From Nocardioides daedukensis (lineage in GTDB: Bacteria; Actinomycetota; Actinomycetes; Propionibacteriales; Nocardioidaceae): a stretch of DNA of 64,000 nucleotides. Below, one piece after another: positions 1 through 13,913 of the stretch. The position numbers were made by a program, and so were the translations under genes. The stretch is from contig NZ_JACCAA010000001.1 of assembly GCF_013408415.1 (NCBI RefSeq), forward strand, positions 682,001 to 746,000, written 5' to 3'. The notes beneath the pieces were generated by a model. The model searched no databases, was not told where the DNA came from, and was given only the letters and a program-made list of their open reading frames with translations. Positions within the stretch are counted from its first letter, which is position 1, and each line of letters opens with the position of its first letter.

Positions 1-2
1 AG

Positions 3-434
3 GCCGACCCCGGACGGATCCACGAGATGCCCGGCACCGACTCGGGTCTCGCGCTCGCGGACGCCGCCGAGGACTACGCCGCGACCCTGCGTACCGAGGG
101 CGGCGGCAAGTTCGACGTGCTCTTCCTCGGCATCGGGCCCGACGGGCACATCGCGTCGCTCTTCCCCGGCTCCGAGGCCGTGACCACCACCGGTGCCCTC
201 ACGGTGCCGGTGAGCGACTCCCCCAAGCCGCCGGCGCAGCGGATCAGCCTCACCCTCGAGGCCCTCAACCACGCGGATGCGGTGTGGTTCATCGCCTCCG
301 GGGCAGGCAAGGCCGACGCCGTCGCCGCGGCCCACGCCGACGGATCCGTGACCGAGATCCCGGCACGCGGCGTCACCGGGCAGAACGAGACCGTGTGGTG
401 GCTCGACCGGCAGGCAGGGTCAGCACTCGGATGA
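3..434 (+). CDS. pgl: 6-phosphogluconolactonase, C-terminal part (5' end outside window)
   Basis: Hydrolyses 6-phosphogluconolactone to 6-phosphogluconate in the oxidative pentose phosphate pathway, in the cytoplasm. The visible 143 codons contain the family motif GIGPDGHIASLFPG followed by the typical VSDSPKPPAQRISLT strand. The reading frame is open from the window edge, so the gene starts upstream. An internal ATG at 27 is not the real start, because the protein would lose its sugar-phosphate-binding N-terminal half. Its stop overlaps the start of the next gene (ATGA), which suggests translational coupling. The family is clear; only the N-terminus is missing. Confidence 0.93.
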   Translation, partial: ADPGRIHEMPGTDSGLALADAAEDYAATLRTEGGGKFDVLFLGIGPDGHIASLFPGSEAVTTTGALTVPVSDSPKPPAQRISLTLEALNHADAVWFIASGAGKADAVAAAHADGSVTEIPARGVTGQNETVWWLDRQAGSALG

Positions 435-1201
435 CCGCCGCCATCAACTGGCTCGACCTGGACGGGGTCGTCAACATGCGCGACCTGGGCGGTCTGCCCA
501 CCACCGACGGCACCACGATCCGCGAGGGCAGGCTGCTCCGCTCCGACAACCTCCAGGACCTCTCACCGTCGGCTGTGCAGCACCTGGTCGAGGAGCTGGT
601 CCTCACCGATGTCGTGGATCTCCGCAGTCACCACGAGGTCGAGTCGGAGGGACCGGGGCCGCTGCACGCGTGGTCCCGGGTCGCGCACCACCACCTGACC
701 CTGTTGCCCGACATGGACGCGAGCTCCGGGCCGGTGGACGCCCTGCTGGTCAAGCGCGACCGCGCGCGTCGCGATGACGACCACTGGGCCAGCCATTACC
801 TGGGCTATCTGGAGCACCGTCCCGAGTCGGTGCTGGCCGCGCTGCGGGTGATCACCCAAGCCTCCGGGGCAACCGTCGTGCATTGCGCGGCAGGCAAGGA
901 CCGGACCGGCACCGTGGTCGGGATGGCCCTCGCGGTCGCCGGGGTCACCGAGTCCGCGATCGTGGCCGACTACGCCGCGTCCGCGCAGCGCATCGACCAG
1001 ATCCTCGCCCGCCTCGCTCCGCGGCCGACGTACGCCGGGGTGCTGAAGGGCGATCCGTCACGGCAGCGGCCGAAGGCCGAGTCGATGGCGCGGTTCTTCC
1101 GTGCCCTGCACGCGAAGTACGACGGCCCCGAGGGCTGGCTGGCGAGCCACGGCTGGTCTGACGCCGACCGCCAGGAGCTGCGGGCGGCGCTGCGGGACTG
1201 A
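431..1201 (+). CDS. Tyrosine-protein phosphatase (IphP/Y_phosphatase3 family)
   Basis: A 256-residue cytoplasmic protein with the protein-tyrosine-phosphatase signature HCAAGKDRTG, the CX5R loop in which Cys is the nucleophile. The N-terminal NMRDLGGLPTTDG is the usual opening of the IphP-like family. The ATG at 431 was chosen because it overlaps the pgl stop as ATGA; an in-frame GTG slightly upstream is possible. The substrate could be a phosphotyrosine protein, or a phosphoinositide as in mycobacterial PtpB relatives. The sequence does not decide between them. Confidence 0.85.
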   Translation: MTAAINWLDLDGVVNMRDLGGLPTTDGTTIREGRLLRSDNLQDLSPSAVQHLVEELVLTDVVDLRSHHEVESEGPGPLHAWSRVAHHHLTLLPDMDASSGPVDALLVKRDRARRDDDHWASHYLGYLEHRPESVLAALRVITQASGATVVHCAAGKDRTGTVVGMALAVAGVTESAIVADYAASAQRIDQILARLAPRPTYAGVLKGDPSRQRPKAESMARFFRALHAKYDGPEGWLASHGWSDADRQELRAALRD

Positions 1202-1206
1202 GTCCC

Positions 1207-1566
1207 TCAGAAGATGATGTCGCCGGACTTGCGACGGGAGCGCAGGGTGGCGATCGCCTCGTCCAGGATGTCGGCCGCCTCCTGGTCGGAACGGCGCTCC
1301 TTCACATAGGCGAGGTGCGTCTTGTAGGGCTCGATCTTCGGTGCCGGCGGAGGGTTCTCCTGGTCCAGGCTGGCCGGGAGCCCGCAACGGGGGCAGTCCC
1401 ACGAGTCGGGGACGTTCGCCTCGCTGGAGAAGGTGACCACCGAACGGTGGTCGTGCGAGCAGAAGTAGGTCACGCTCTGACGCGGCGCTGCCTCTCCCCG
1501 CTCGGCCTCGCCCATCGGGCCGGCGCCGACCCGGCTTCCCCGGATTGCATTTCCTGCACCAGCCAC
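1207..1566 (-). CDS. rbpA: RNA polymerase-binding protein RbpA
   Basis: An actinobacterial transcription activator that binds the sigma factor and stabilises the RNA polymerase open complex. The 119-residue protein has the RbpA core YFCSHDHRSVVTFSSEANVP, then WDCPRCGLPA and the C-terminal segment KTHLAYVKERRSDQEAADIL that contacts sigma region 2. Its length is normal. It converges on the phosphatase gene with only 5 bp between stops. The family occurs only in Actinobacteria, so it helps place the organism. Confidence 0.95.
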   Translation of the reverse strand: MAGAGNAIRGSRVGAGPMGEAERGEAAPRQSVTYFCSHDHRSVVTFSSEANVPDSWDCPRCGLPASLDQENPPPAPKIEPYKTHLAYVKERRSDQEAADILDEAIATLRSRRKSGDIIF

Positions 1567-1586
1567 GTGTCAGTTCCTCTCGAGTC

Positions 1587-1826
1587 TCAGACGCCGTTGT
1601 AGGCCATCAGGAGCGACAGCGCGAAGATCGTCGCCGCCCAGATGACACCGATACCGACCGTGAGCCGGTCGAGGTTGCGCTCGGCAACCGACGAACCTCC
1701 GAGGTTGCTGGAGACGCCGCCACCGAACATGTCGGACAGACCGCCCCCGCGACCCTTGTGCATGAGGACCAGGAGGATCAGCACGGAGCTGGTGATCACG
1801 AGGATGATGGTGAAGAGCAGAGTCAC
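1587..1826 (-). CDS. secG: Preprotein translocase subunit SecG
   Basis: A small membrane subunit of the SecYEG protein-export channel. I chose the GTG at 1826, giving 79 residues beginning VTLLFTIILVITSSVL. An in-frame upstream extension would add 40 residues without SecG similarity. There are two membrane helices, at about residues 2-20 and 50-72, joined by the Gly-rich SDMFGGG loop typical of SecG. It lies downstream of gap-pgk-tpiA, the usual actinobacterial order, and probably shares that transcript. Confidence 0.92.
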   Translation of the reverse strand: MTLLFTIILVITSSVLILLVLMHKGRGGGLSDMFGGGVSSNLGGSSVAERNLDRLTVGIGVIWAATIFALSLLMAYNGV

Positions 1827-1878
1827 GTCGGCAACCCTAACCCACACCTGCGCGGAACCAGCAAGAGCACCACGGAGC

Positions 1879-2679
1879 TCACAGCACCGGCATGTCGTAG
1901 AACCGGCAGACCCCGCCGAACTCGTCGGCCTGGAGGCTCGCGCCACCCACCAACGCCCCGTCGATGTCGTCCTTCGCCATGATGCCCGCGACGTTCGCGG
2001 CCTTCACCGATCCGCCGTAGAGCACGCGCAGCGCAGCACCCGTCTCCTCGCCGTGCACCTCGCTGACGCGGGCGCGGATCGCGGCGCAGACCTCCTGTGC
2101 GTCGTCCGGGGTGGCCACCTCGCCGGTGCCGATCGCCCACACGGGCTCGTAGGCAACGACGAGGCCGGAGACCTGCTCTGCGGAGAGTCCGGCCAGGGAG
2201 CCGTCGAGCTGGGCCAGGGTGAACGCGACGTGCTCGCCGCTCTGGCGGACCTGCAGACCCTCGCCGACGCAGACGATCGGAGTCATCGCGGCTGCCAGGG
2301 CCTTCTTGGCCTTGGCGTTGACGATCTCGTCAGACTCACCGTGGTGCTCGCGCCGCTCGGAGTGACCCACGACGACGTACGAGCAACCGAGCTTGGCCAG
2401 CATGCCGGCCGAGATCTCGCCGGTGAACGCACCCGAGTCCTGGGTGGACACGTCCTGTGCGCCGTAGCGGATCTTGAGCCGGTCACCGTCGACCATGGTC
2501 TGCACCGAGCGCAGGTCGGTGAACGGCGGGATCACCACCACCTCGACCTTGTCGTAGTCGTGGCGCTTGTCGGACAACGTCCAGGCCAGCTTCTGCACCA
2601 GGACGACTGCCTCCTGGTGGTTCAGGTTCATCTTCCAGTTGCCCGCCATCAGTGGGATGCGGGTCTGCCTCTTAGCCAT
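1879..2679 (-). CDS. tpiA: Triosephosphate isomerase
   Basis: Interconverts dihydroxyacetone phosphate and glyceraldehyde-3-phosphate in glycolysis. The 266-residue TIM barrel begins [18 protein letters not shown] (active-site Asn/Lys). It carries the HSERR motif with the electrophilic His, then [12 protein letters not shown] with the catalytic Glu, and ends with the phosphate-binding YGGSVKAAN. Length and motifs are complete. It follows pgk by 5 bp in the gap-pgk-tpiA-secG operon. Confidence 0.97.
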   Translation of the reverse strand: MAKRQTRIPLMAGNWKMNLNHQEAVVLVQKLAWTLSDKRHDYDKVEVVVIPPFTDLRSVQTMVDGDRLKIRYGAQDVSTQDSGAFTGEISAGMLAKLGCSYVVVGHSERREHHGESDEIVNAKAKKALAAAMTPIVCVGEGLQVRQSGEHVAFTLAQLDGSLAGLSAEQVSGLVVAYEPVWAIGTGEVATPDDAQEVCAAIRARVSEVHGEETGAALRVLYGGSVKAANVAGIMAKDDIDGALVGGASLQADEFGGVCRFYDMPVL

Positions 2680-2684
2680 GATCG

Positions 2685-3902
2685 TCAGCCTTCGTCCAAG
2701 ACAGTGATACCGGGGAGTTCCTTGCCCTCGAGGTATTCGAGGCTGGCGCCGCCGCCGGTGGAGATGTGCCCGAAGGCCGCTTCGTCGAAGCCGAGCTGGC
2801 GGACCGCGGCTGCGGAGTCCCCGCCACCCACCACGGTGAGCCCCTCGACCTGGGTCAGGGCCTGGGCCACGGCGCGGGTCCCGGCCGCGAACTCGTCGAC
2901 CTCGAAGACCCCCATCGGGCCGTTCCAGAAGACCGTCCTGGCGTCGGCCAGTGCGGCGGCGAACGCCGCGCTGGACGCCGGGCCGATGTCGAGCCCGAGC
3001 GCGTCGGCCGGGATCGCGTCGGCTGCGACCACCTGCGGCTGCGGGGCGCGGTCGCCCGAGGGGAAGGCGGTGTCCACGACCACGTCGTTGGGAAGCAGGA
3101 TCTGCACCCCCGATTCGGCGGCGCGCTGGAGGTAGTCGCGGCAGACGTCGAGCTGGTCCTCCTCGAGCAGGCTCTTGCCGACCTCGTGGCCCTGGGCCTT
3201 GAGGAAGGTGAACACCATGCCGCCGCCGATCAGGAGTCGGTCGGCCTTCTCGAGCAGGTTGTCGATCACGCCGAGCTTGTCCGAGACCTTCGAACCACCC
3301 AGCACCACCGCATAGGGGCGCTCCGGGTCCACGGTGAGACGACGGAGTACGTCGATCTCGGTGGCCACCAGGGTGCCCATCGCGTGCGGGAGGCGCTTGG
3401 CCACGTCGTAGACGCTGGCCTGCTTGCGGTGCACGACCCCGAAGCCGTCGCTGACGTAGCCGTCGGCCAGGGCTGCCAGCTCGTCGGCGAAGGCGCCACG
3501 CTCGGCCTCATCCTTGCTCGTCTCGCCACGGTTGAAGCGGACGTTCTCCAGCACGGCGACCTGACCGTCCTCGAGCGCGGCGACGACCTCGGTGGCGCTC
3601 TCCCCCACGGTGTCGGTGGCGAAGGCGACCTGTGCACCCAGGAGCTCGCCCAGACGGACTGCGACCGGGGCCAGCGAGTAGGCGGGATCAGGGGTGCCCT
3701 TGGGCCGTCCCAGGTGCGCGGCCACGATCACCCGCGCCCCGGCCTCGACCAGCGCGCGGATCGTCGGGATGCTGGCCCGGATCCGCCCGTCGTCGGTGAT
3801 GCTCGTGCCGTCCAGCGGCACGTTGAGGTCGGATCGGACGAGGATGCGCTTGCCGCTGAGGCTGCCGCCGAGTGCGGACGCGAGCGAGTCGATGCCTGCC
3901 AT
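2685..3902 (-). CDS. pgk: Phosphoglycerate kinase
   Basis: Transfers phosphate from 1,3-bisphosphoglycerate to ADP in glycolysis. The ATG at 3902 gives 405 residues beginning [13 protein letters not shown]; a longer upstream frame is untypical. Visible motifs are [19 protein letters not shown] and ENVRFNRGE in the N-domain, [15 protein letters not shown] in the hinge region, and the nucleotide-binding [10 protein letters not shown] and VGGGDSAAA near the C-terminus. It sits between gap (44 bp upstream) and tpiA. Confidence 0.97.
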   Translation of the reverse strand: MAGIDSLASALGGSLSGKRILVRSDLNVPLDGTSITDDGRIRASIPTIRALVEAGARVIVAAHLGRPKGTPDPAYSLAPVAVRLGELLGAQVAFATDTVGESATEVVAALEDGQVAVLENVRFNRGETSKDEAERGAFADELAALADGYVSDGFGVVHRKQASVYDVAKRLPHAMGTLVATEIDVLRRLTVDPERPYAVVLGGSKVSDKLGVIDNLLEKADRLLIGGGMVFTFLKAQGHEVGKSLLEEDQLDVCRDYLQRAAESGVQILLPNDVVVDTAFPSGDRAPQPQVVAADAIPADALGLDIGPASSAAFAAALADARTVFWNGPMGVFEVDEFAAGTRAVAQALTQVEGLTVVGGGDSAAAVRQLGFDEAAFGHISTGGGASLEYLEGKELPGITVLDEG

Positions 3903-3946
3903 GACTTCCTTGTTCTTGGGGTGCGGTCTGGATCGTGTGCGGGGAG

Positions 3947-5005
<1,059 letters not shown>

Positions 5006-5044
5006 CTAGCCGCTGTGCCGATGACGCACGTCACACAAGGAGGC

Positions 5045-6031
5045 TCAGGATTCCTCGACCAGCATGTCGGGGGTCAGCGAGGACTCCGTGTCGGGGATGC
5101 CGAGCTCCTCGGCGCGCTTGTCGGCCATCGCCAGCAGGCGACGGATGCGGCCGGCGATCGCGTCCTTGGTCAGCACGGGGTCGTGGAGCTGGCCGAGCTC
5201 CTCGAGCGAGGCCTGCTTGTGCTCGAGCCGCAGGTGACCGGCCAGCTGAAGGTGGTCGGGAACCTCGTCACCGAGGATCTCCAAAGCCCGCTCCACGCGG
5301 GCGCCGGCAGCGACTGCTGCGCGCGCCGAGCGGCGCAGGTTGGCGTCGTCGAAGTTGGCCAGGCGGTTGGCGGTGGCGCGCACCTCGCGGCGCATCCGGC
5401 GCTCCTCCCAGGCCATCAGGGATTCGTGGGCACCCAGCCTGGTCAGGAGGGCTCCGATCGCGTCGCCGTCGCGGATCACCACCCGATCCACGCCACGCAC
5501 CTCGCGGGCCTTGGCCTGGATGCCGAGACGGCGGGCGACGCCGACCAGGGCCAGCGCTGCCTCGGGACCCGGACAGGTGACCTCGAGTGCGGAGGAGCGT
5601 CCGGGCTCGGTCAGCGACCCGTGCGCCAGGAACGCGCCACGCCACGCGGCGACCGCGTCGCAGCCACCGCCGGAGACCACCTGGGGCGGGAGGCCACGAA
5701 CTGGCCTCCCCTGCTGGTTGAGCAGACCGGTCTGGCGGGCCAGTGCCTCACCGTCCTTGACCACCCGCAGGACATAGCGGCTGCCCTTGCGGATGCCGTT
5801 GCCCTGCACCATCGCCACCTCGGCCTGGTGGCCGAAGATCTCCGCGATGTCCGTGCGCAGCCGGCGTACGGCCGCTCCGGTGTCGAGCTCTGCCTCGACG
5901 ACGACCTTGCCGCTGATGATGTGAAGTCCGCCCGCGAAGCGCAGGGTTGTGGACACCTCAGCCTTGCGGCAGCATGTCTTGGTTGTCTGGGTGCTCGCGA
6001 GCTCCGACTTCACCTGTGCCGTCATCGCCAT
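5045..6031 (-). CDS. whiA: Sporulation/cell-division transcription regulator WhiA
   Basis: A DNA-binding regulator needed for sporulation septation in Streptomyces and widespread in Gram-positives. The 328-residue protein begins [13 protein letters not shown], followed by [19 protein letters not shown]. It has the LAGLIDADG-like N-terminal domain and a C-terminal helix-turn-helix part ([20 protein letters not shown]). The start at 6031 matches the common MAMTA opening; 6025 is also possible. It is the last gene of uvrC-rapZ-yvcK-whiA, a conserved actinobacterial order. Confidence 0.95.
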   Translation of the reverse strand: MAMTAQVKSELASTQTTKTCCRKAEVSTTLRFAGGLHIISGKVVVEAELDTGAAVRRLRTDIAEIFGHQAEVAMVQGNGIRKGSRYVLRVVKDGEALARQTGLLNQQGRPVRGLPPQVVSGGGCDAVAAWRGAFLAHGSLTEPGRSSALEVTCPGPEAALALVGVARRLGIQAKAREVRGVDRVVIRDGDAIGALLTRLGAHESLMAWEERRMRREVRATANRLANFDDANLRRSARAAVAAGARVERALEILGDEVPDHLQLAGHLRLEHKQASLEELGQLHDPVLTKDAIAGRIRRLLAMADKRAEELGIPDTESSLTPDMLVEES

Positions 6032-6042
6032 GGGGCCGATCC

Positions 6043-6996
6043 TTACACACCGCGCATGATCCGCGCATAGGCGCCTGCCAACTTCTCGGGGTCGTGCCGG
6101 GGCGACCCGTCGTCCATCGACACGTCCTCGATCACGAGCTGCGCGCCGAGGCCGACGACCACCTGCTCCAGGAGCTCGGCATCGGGAACCGCTCGTGGAT
6201 CGGCGAGCACCGTGTGCACGGCGAGATCGGGGGCATGGTGCAGCAGCGCTCCCAGCAGGTCCTCGGGCTGGTAACCGGAGGTCTCGCCCTTCTGCTCCTC
6301 CAGGTTGAGTACGACGATCACCCGGCCGTCGCTGCCGGCGATGGCCCGGTGCAGGCCGGGCACGATCAGGTGCGGGATCACCGAGGTGAACCAGCTGCCG
6401 GGGCCGAGCACGATCCAGTCGGCGCTGTTGACCGCCTCGATCGCCTCGGGGCAGGGCTCGGGGTCCGGAGGATCGAGCTGGATCCCGGTCAGGTGCCCCT
6501 CGGTGCGGGCGACCGCGACCTGTCCCTGCACGTGCGTGAGCACATCGGGGTCCGCGGGGTCCAGGCCGCGCACCTCGGCATGGATGTCCATCGGGGTGAT
6601 CGCCATCGGCAGCACCCGCCCGTGGGCGCCGAGCAGCCGGCCGACCCACTCGAGGGCTGCTACGTGGTTGCCGAGCAGCTCCCACAGGCCCACGATCAGC
6701 AGGTTGCCGACGGTGTGCCCCTTCATCTCGCCGGTGCCGTCGAAACGGTGCTGCAGCAGTCGCGCCCAGGTCTGGCCCCACTCGTCGTCGCCGCACAGCG
6801 CGGCCAACGCCATCCGCAGGTCCCCGGGCGGGAGCACGCCGAACTCCCCGCGCAGCCGACCCGAGGAGCCGCCGTTGTCGGCGACGGTGACGATCGCGGT
6901 CAGCTCGTCGACGACCCGTCGCAGGGCGGACAGCGATGCGTGCAACCCGTGCCCCCCACCGAGGGCGACGACGGAGGCATCGACCTGGCCGCTCAC
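6043..6996 (-). CDS. yvcK: Gluconeogenesis factor YvcK/CofD-like protein
   Basis: A 317-residue homologue of YvcK/CuvA, a UDP-sugar-binding protein that affects carbon metabolism and cell-wall synthesis in Bacillus and mycobacteria. Recognised by the N-terminal [16 protein letters not shown] nucleotide-binding loop, the [12 protein letters not shown] motif and the GHTVGNLLI segment. It overlaps the end of rapZ by 4 bp (ATGA), so the two are probably translated together. The biochemical role of the family is incompletely known. Confidence 0.9.
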   Translation of the reverse strand: MSGQVDASVVALGGGHGLHASLSALRRVVDELTAIVTVADNGGSSGRLRGEFGVLPPGDLRMALAALCGDDEWGQTWARLLQHRFDGTGEMKGHTVGNLLIVGLWELLGNHVAALEWVGRLLGAHGRVLPMAITPMDIHAEVRGLDPADPDVLTHVQGQVAVARTEGHLTGIQLDPPDPEPCPEAIEAVNSADWIVLGPGSWFTSVIPHLIVPGLHRAIAGSDGRVIVVLNLEEQKGETSGYQPEDLLGALLHHAPDLAVHTVLADPRAVPDAELLEQVVVGLGAQLVIEDVSMDDGSPRHDPEKLAGAYARIMRGV

Positions 6997-7880
6997 TCGT
7001 TCCCCAGGTCGCGGTGCTGGGCGCGGGCGTCATAGCCCTGCTCCCGCAGCCGCGCGGCGACTGCCTCGCTCATCGCCACCGACCGGTGCTTGCCGCCGGT
7101 GCAGCCGATCGCGACGGTCAGGAACCGCTTGCCCTCGCGTAGATAGCCCGCGGCCGCCGTGGCGATGACGGGGACGAATTGATCGATGAACTGCTGTGCG
7201 TCGGGACGGGTGATGACGTAGTCGGAGACGTCCGGGTCCGTGCCGTTCATGGCGCGCAGGTCGGGCTCCCAGTAGGGGTTGGGCAGGAAGCGCATGTCGG
7301 CCATGAAGTCCGCGTCGACGGGGATGCCGTATTTGAACCCGAAGCTGACCACGGTGATCTTCAGCGTCATCGCCTCGGGGGTGCCGAAGTGCTCCGCGAT
7401 CTTCGAGGCGAGCTGGTGGACGTTGAGGTTGCTGGTGTCCACCAGGACGTCGGCAGTGCCGCGCAGCGGCGCCAGCACCACGCGTTCGCGCTGCAACCCG
7501 TCGAGCAACCGGCCACCCTCCTGGAGCGGGTGCGGACGCCGTGCGGCGTCCTGTCGGCGGACCAGCACGTCGTCGTCGGCCTCCAGGAAGAGCAGCGTGG
7601 TCCGGCGGCTGATCGCCTTCTGCTCGATGTTGGCACGTAGGGTCTCGAAGAAGGCACCCGAGCGCACGTCGACGACCACCGCGATCGGCTGGTCGGTGCC
7701 GGAGTCCTCGTTGACCAGGTGCACGATGTCGGGCAGCAGCGAGGGCGGCAGGTTGTCGACCACGAAGTAGCCGAGGTCCTCGAGCTCCTTGGCGGCCGTG
7801 GACCGGCCGGCACCGGTCATCCCGGTGACGACGACGAGCTCGCCGGCTCGTTGGTCGGGTTCGGGTGTGCTCATTGGCAT
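6993..7880 (-). CDS. rapZ: RapZ/YvcJ family nucleotide-binding protein
   Basis: A 295-residue P-loop protein. In E. coli RapZ is an RNase E adaptor that controls glmS through small RNAs; the actinobacterial role is unproven. It has the family's variant Walker A ([18 protein letters not shown]), the VVDNLPP motif, and the C-terminal SFGFKYGIP and [11 protein letters not shown] segments. The start at 7880 overlaps the uvrC stop in a TGATG arrangement; ATG 7874 is an alternative. Confidence 0.92.
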   Translation of the reverse strand: MPMSTPEPDQRAGELVVVTGMTGAGRSTAAKELEDLGYFVVDNLPPSLLPDIVHLVNEDSGTDQPIAVVVDVRSGAFFETLRANIEQKAISRRTTLLFLEADDDVLVRRQDAARRPHPLQEGGRLLDGLQRERVVLAPLRGTADVLVDTSNLNVHQLASKIAEHFGTPEAMTLKITVVSFGFKYGIPVDADFMADMRFLPNPYWEPDLRAMNGTDPDVSDYVITRPDAQQFIDQFVPVIATAAAGYLREGKRFLTVAIGCTGGKHRSVAMSEAVAARLREQGYDARAQHRDLGNE

Positions 7881-9847
7881 CAGTGCTCCTCGACTTCCCC
7901 GGTGGCGGTGTTCACGCTGACAGTCTTGCTGGTCGAGGCCCCCACTGCATCCTTGATCGCCGCAGCCGTTGCCGGACCGATACCGGGGACCTGGGCCAGC
8001 TCCTCGACGGTGGCCGTCTTGAGCTTGCGCAGCGAGCCGAAGTGCTTGATCAGGGTCTTGCGGCGGACCTCCCCCAGACCCGGGACGTCGTCGAGCAGGC
8101 TCTCCACCATCGTCTTCGAGCGACGGCCGCGGTGATGGGTGATCGCGAACCGGTGCGCCTCGTCGCGGATCCGCTGCAGCAGGTAGAGGCCCTCGCTGGA
8201 CCGGGGCAGGATCACCGGGTCCTCCTCGCCCGGCACCCAGACCTCCTCCAGCCGCTTGGCCAGGCCGCAGACCGGAATGTCGTCGATGCCGAGCTCCTTG
8301 AGCGCCGCAACCGCCGCGGCGACCTGGGGCGGCCCGCCGTCGACCACGACCAGGCCGGGCGCATAGGCGAACTTGCGTGGCCGACCCGTCTCGGGGTCGA
8401 CGAGCATCGGCCCCTCGGTCTCGTCGGTGCTGACCTGGGCGCTGGTCGCCTGCTCGTCGAGCATCCGGCGGAACCGGCGGGTGATCACCTCGTGCATGGA
8501 GGCGACATCGTTCTGGCCGTCAACCGACTTGATCACGAAGCGGCGGTATTCGCCCTTGCGGGACAACCCGTCCTCGAAGACGACCATGCTGGCCACGACC
8601 TCGGTGCCCTGCAGGTTGGAGATGTCGTAGCACTCGATCCGCAGGGGTACGTCGTCCAGCGTCAGCGCGGCCTGGATCTCCTCCAGCGCCCGGTTGCGGG
8701 TGGTCAGGTCGCTGGCGCGCTTGGTCTTGTGCAGGCCCAGGGCCTGCAGGGCGTTGCGTGCCACCGTGGCCTGGAGCGTCTTCTTGTCGCCACGCTGCGG
8801 GACCCTGATCGCGACCCGGCCGCCGCGGCGCTCGGCGAGCAGTTCCTCCATGGTCTCCAGCTCGGGCGGCAGTGCCGGGACGAGGATCTCACGCGGGATC
8901 GTGTCACCCTCCTCGCCGCCGTAGAGCTGGAGCAGGAAGTTCTCCACCAGCTGGCCGGTGTCCCCCTCCTCGACGCGGTCGGCGACCCAGCCGCGTTGGC
9001 CGCGGATCCGGCCGCCGCGCACATAGAAGATCTGGACGGCGACCTCGAGCGGGTCCTCGGCGACTGCGATCACGTCGGCGTCGGTGCCGTCGCCCAGGAC
9101 CACCGCCTGCTTCTCGAGCGCCTTGTTCAGGGCGCCCAGGTCGTCGCGCAGCCGGGCCGCCTTCTCGAAGTCGAGCGCGTCGGAGGCGGCGTACATCTCC
9201 TTCTCGACGCGCTTGACGAAGGCGCTGGTCTGGCCGCCCATGAAGTCGCAGAAGTCGTCGACGATCGCACGGTGCTCCTCCGCGCTGACGTTGCCGACGC
9301 AGGGCGCCGCACACTTGTCGATGTAGCCGAGCAGGCAGGGTCGGCCGATCTGCGCGGACCGCTTGAACACCCCGTTGCTGCACGAGCGCATCGGGAAGAC
9401 CCTCAGCAGCAGGTCGACGGTCTCCCGGATCGCCCAGGCATGCCCGTAGGGACCGAAGTAGCGGGTGCCCTTCCGCTTGGCACCCCGGCCCACCATCACC
9501 CGCGGGAACTCCTCACCGACGGTGACCGCGAGCCACGGATAGGACTTGTCGTCGCGATATTTCACGTTGAACCGCGGGTCGAACTCCTTGATCCAGGAAT
9601 ATTCGAGCTGCAGCGCCTCGACCTCGGTGTTCACCGTCGTCCACTCGACCGCTGCCGCGGTGGTGACCATGGTGGCCGTCCGAGGGTGCAGGTTGACGAT
9701 GTCCTGGAAGTAGGACGTCAGGCGTGAGCGGAGGTTCTTGGCCTTGCCGACATAGATGACCCGGCCCTTGGCGTCCCGGAACTTGTAGACGCCCGGCTGC
9801 GTCGGAATCGAGCCGGTCTTGGGGCGGTAGGTCGACGGATCAGCCAC
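7880..9847 (-). CDS. uvrC: Excinuclease ABC subunit C
   Basis: Makes both incisions in nucleotide excision repair. The 655-residue protein has an N-terminal GIY-YIG nuclease domain ([19 protein letters not shown]), a Cys-containing segment ([15 protein letters not shown]), a UvrB-interacting region, an RNase H-like C-domain ([10 protein letters not shown]) and a C-terminal helix-hairpin-helix region ([20 protein letters not shown]). It is first in the uvrC-rapZ-yvcK-whiA operon. No SOS box was seen upstream, unlike uvrA. Confidence 0.97.
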   Translation of the reverse strand: MADPSTYRPKTGSIPTQPGVYKFRDAKGRVIYVGKAKNLRSRLTSYFQDIVNLHPRTATMVTTAAAVEWTTVNTEVEALQLEYSWIKEFDPRFNVKYRDDKSYPWLAVTVGEEFPRVMVGRGAKRKGTRYFGPYGHAWAIRETVDLLLRVFPMRSCSNGVFKRSAQIGRPCLLGYIDKCAAPCVGNVSAEEHRAIVDDFCDFMGGQTSAFVKRVEKEMYAASDALDFEKAARLRDDLGALNKALEKQAVVLGDGTDADVIAVAEDPLEVAVQIFYVRGGRIRGQRGWVADRVEEGDTGQLVENFLLQLYGGEEGDTIPREILVPALPPELETMEELLAERRGGRVAIRVPQRGDKKTLQATVARNALQALGLHKTKRASDLTTRNRALEEIQAALTLDDVPLRIECYDISNLQGTEVVASMVVFEDGLSRKGEYRRFVIKSVDGQNDVASMHEVITRRFRRMLDEQATSAQVSTDETEGPMLVDPETGRPRKFAYAPGLVVVDGGPPQVAAAVAALKELGIDDIPVCGLAKRLEEVWVPGEEDPVILPRSSEGLYLLQRIRDEAHRFAITHHRGRRSKTMVESLLDDVPGLGEVRRKTLIKHFGSLRKLKTATVEELAQVPGIGPATAAAIKDAVGASTSKTVSVNTATGEVEEH

Positions 9848-9891
9848 GCCGCAACCCTACGTCCGGGCACTGACAGGCCGACCGGTGCGCC

Positions 9892-10302
9892 TCAGGCAGC
9901 GGTGATCTGTCCACCCTTGACCGTGATCGCGATCTCGGGGAGTCCCTCGGGTGCCGGCCCACCGGCGACGCTGCCGTCCGCGATGGCGAAGGCGCTGTTG
10001 TGGCACGAGCAGTCGATGGTCGTGGAGACGCCCGTCACCAGGCAGCCCTGGTGGGTGCAGGTGGCGGAGAATGCCTTGAACTCCCCCGCCGTCGGCTGGG
10101 TGATCACGATCTTCTCCTCGTCGAGGATCAGGCCACCGCCCACCTCGATGTCGCTCGTCTTCGCCAGCACGGTGCCCGCGTCGGGTGCGGCCGGCTTGTC
10201 GCTGGACCCACCGCCGCAGGCGGCGAGGAGGGGTACGCCGACCCCGACCACGGCGGCACCGCCGAGGGCCCGACGACGACTGAGGCAGGTGCTGGGCTCC
10301 AC
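9892..10302 (-). CDS. Tat-exported Rieske [2Fe-2S] lipoprotein (copy A)
   Basis: A 136-residue predicted exported iron-sulfur protein. The GTG at 10302 has a good AAGGAGA site before it. An in-frame ATG upstream at 10368 would place 22 residues ahead of the signal. The signal has twin arginines (LSRRRALGG) and a lipobox-like LLAAC, so it is probably a Tat-exported, membrane-anchored protein. The cluster ligands are CTHQGC and CSCHNS, the C-x-H / C-x-x-H Rieske pattern. It lies next to a paralogue (copy B). The partner enzyme is unknown; it may be a small electron carrier. Confidence 0.83.
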   Translation of the reverse strand: MEPSTCLSRRRALGGAAVVGVGVPLLAACGGGSSDKPAAPDAGTVLAKTSDIEVGGGLILDEEKIVITQPTAGEFKAFSATCTHQGCLVTGVSTTIDCSCHNSAFAIADGSVAGGPAPEGLPEIAITVKGGQITAA

Positions 10303-10377
10303 GGCGATCTCCTTGTTGGCTGGGGCTGCGCCCAAACCTAGCGAACCCGTTGAAACGTCAACAGCCACGCGCCTGGC

Positions 10378-10854
10378 TCAGTCGAGATTGATCTGGTCGC
10401 CGGTGACGCTGAGGTCCCGCGACTCCAGCGGGGACGGGGCCGGTCCACCCTGGACGCTTCCGTCACTGAGGGAGAACTTGCTCTGGTGGCAGCCACAGTC
10501 GATGGTCGTGCTCACGGCGCTGACGATGCAGCCCTGATGGGTGCACACAGCAGTGAAGCCCTTGAACTCCCCCGCCGTCGGCTGGGTGACCACGAGCTTC
10601 TCCTCGGCCAGGATCACCCCGCCGCCGACCGGGACGTCCTCGGTCGAAAGCAGGCCTGTCGACGCCTCGGCCGAGGGTGGCGAGGAGCTCTCCGACTCGT
10701 CGGCCGGCGCGCTGGGTGTCGCCGAAGTGCCTGTGCCAGTGCCTGGATCGGTGGCCTTGCTCGGTGAGTCACCGCCACCACAGGCAGCCAGCGTGGGCAG
10801 GGCGAGCCCGGCAGCGGTGAAGCCACCGAGGGTGCTGCGTCGACTGAGGTCCAT
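10378..10854 (-). CDS. Tat-exported Rieske [2Fe-2S] lipoprotein (copy B)
   Basis: A 158-residue paralogue of the preceding Rieske protein. The N-terminus MDLSRRSTLGGFTAAGLAL with TLAACGGG is a twin-arginine lipoprotein signal, followed by a Ser/Pro/Thr-rich linker (about residues 30-65). The Rieske ligands are CTHQGC and CGCHQS. Both copies share the phrase VTQPTAGEFK before the first ligand, which supports tandem duplication. The start codon lies 4 bp downstream of the uvrA stop, so read-through from uvrA is likely. Confidence 0.83.
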   Translation of the reverse strand: MDLSRRSTLGGFTAAGLALPTLAACGGGDSPSKATDPGTGTGTSATPSAPADESESSSPPSAEASTGLLSTEDVPVGGGVILAEEKLVVTQPTAGEFKGFTAVCTHQGCIVSAVSTTIDCGCHQSKFSLSDGSVQGGPAPSPLESRDLSVTGDQINLD

Positions 10855-10858
10855 GGAC

Positions 10859-13846
<2,988 letters not shown>

Positions 13847-13861
13847 ACCTTACAAGGTGGT

Positions 13862-13877
13862 TCGAACAGGTGTTCGT
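13862..13877. promoter_or_regulatory. LexA (SOS) box upstream of uvrA
   Basis: TCGAACAGGTGTTCGT matches the Gram-positive/actinobacterial LexA consensus TCGAAC-N4-GTTCGA except for the last base. It lies between divergent uvrA and the MBL-fold gene, close to both starts, so LexA could also affect the plus-strand gene. Confidence 0.8.
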
Positions 13878-13913
13878 GATCACACGCCGCGGCTGGTGTC
13901 CTAGTCTCGTGCC

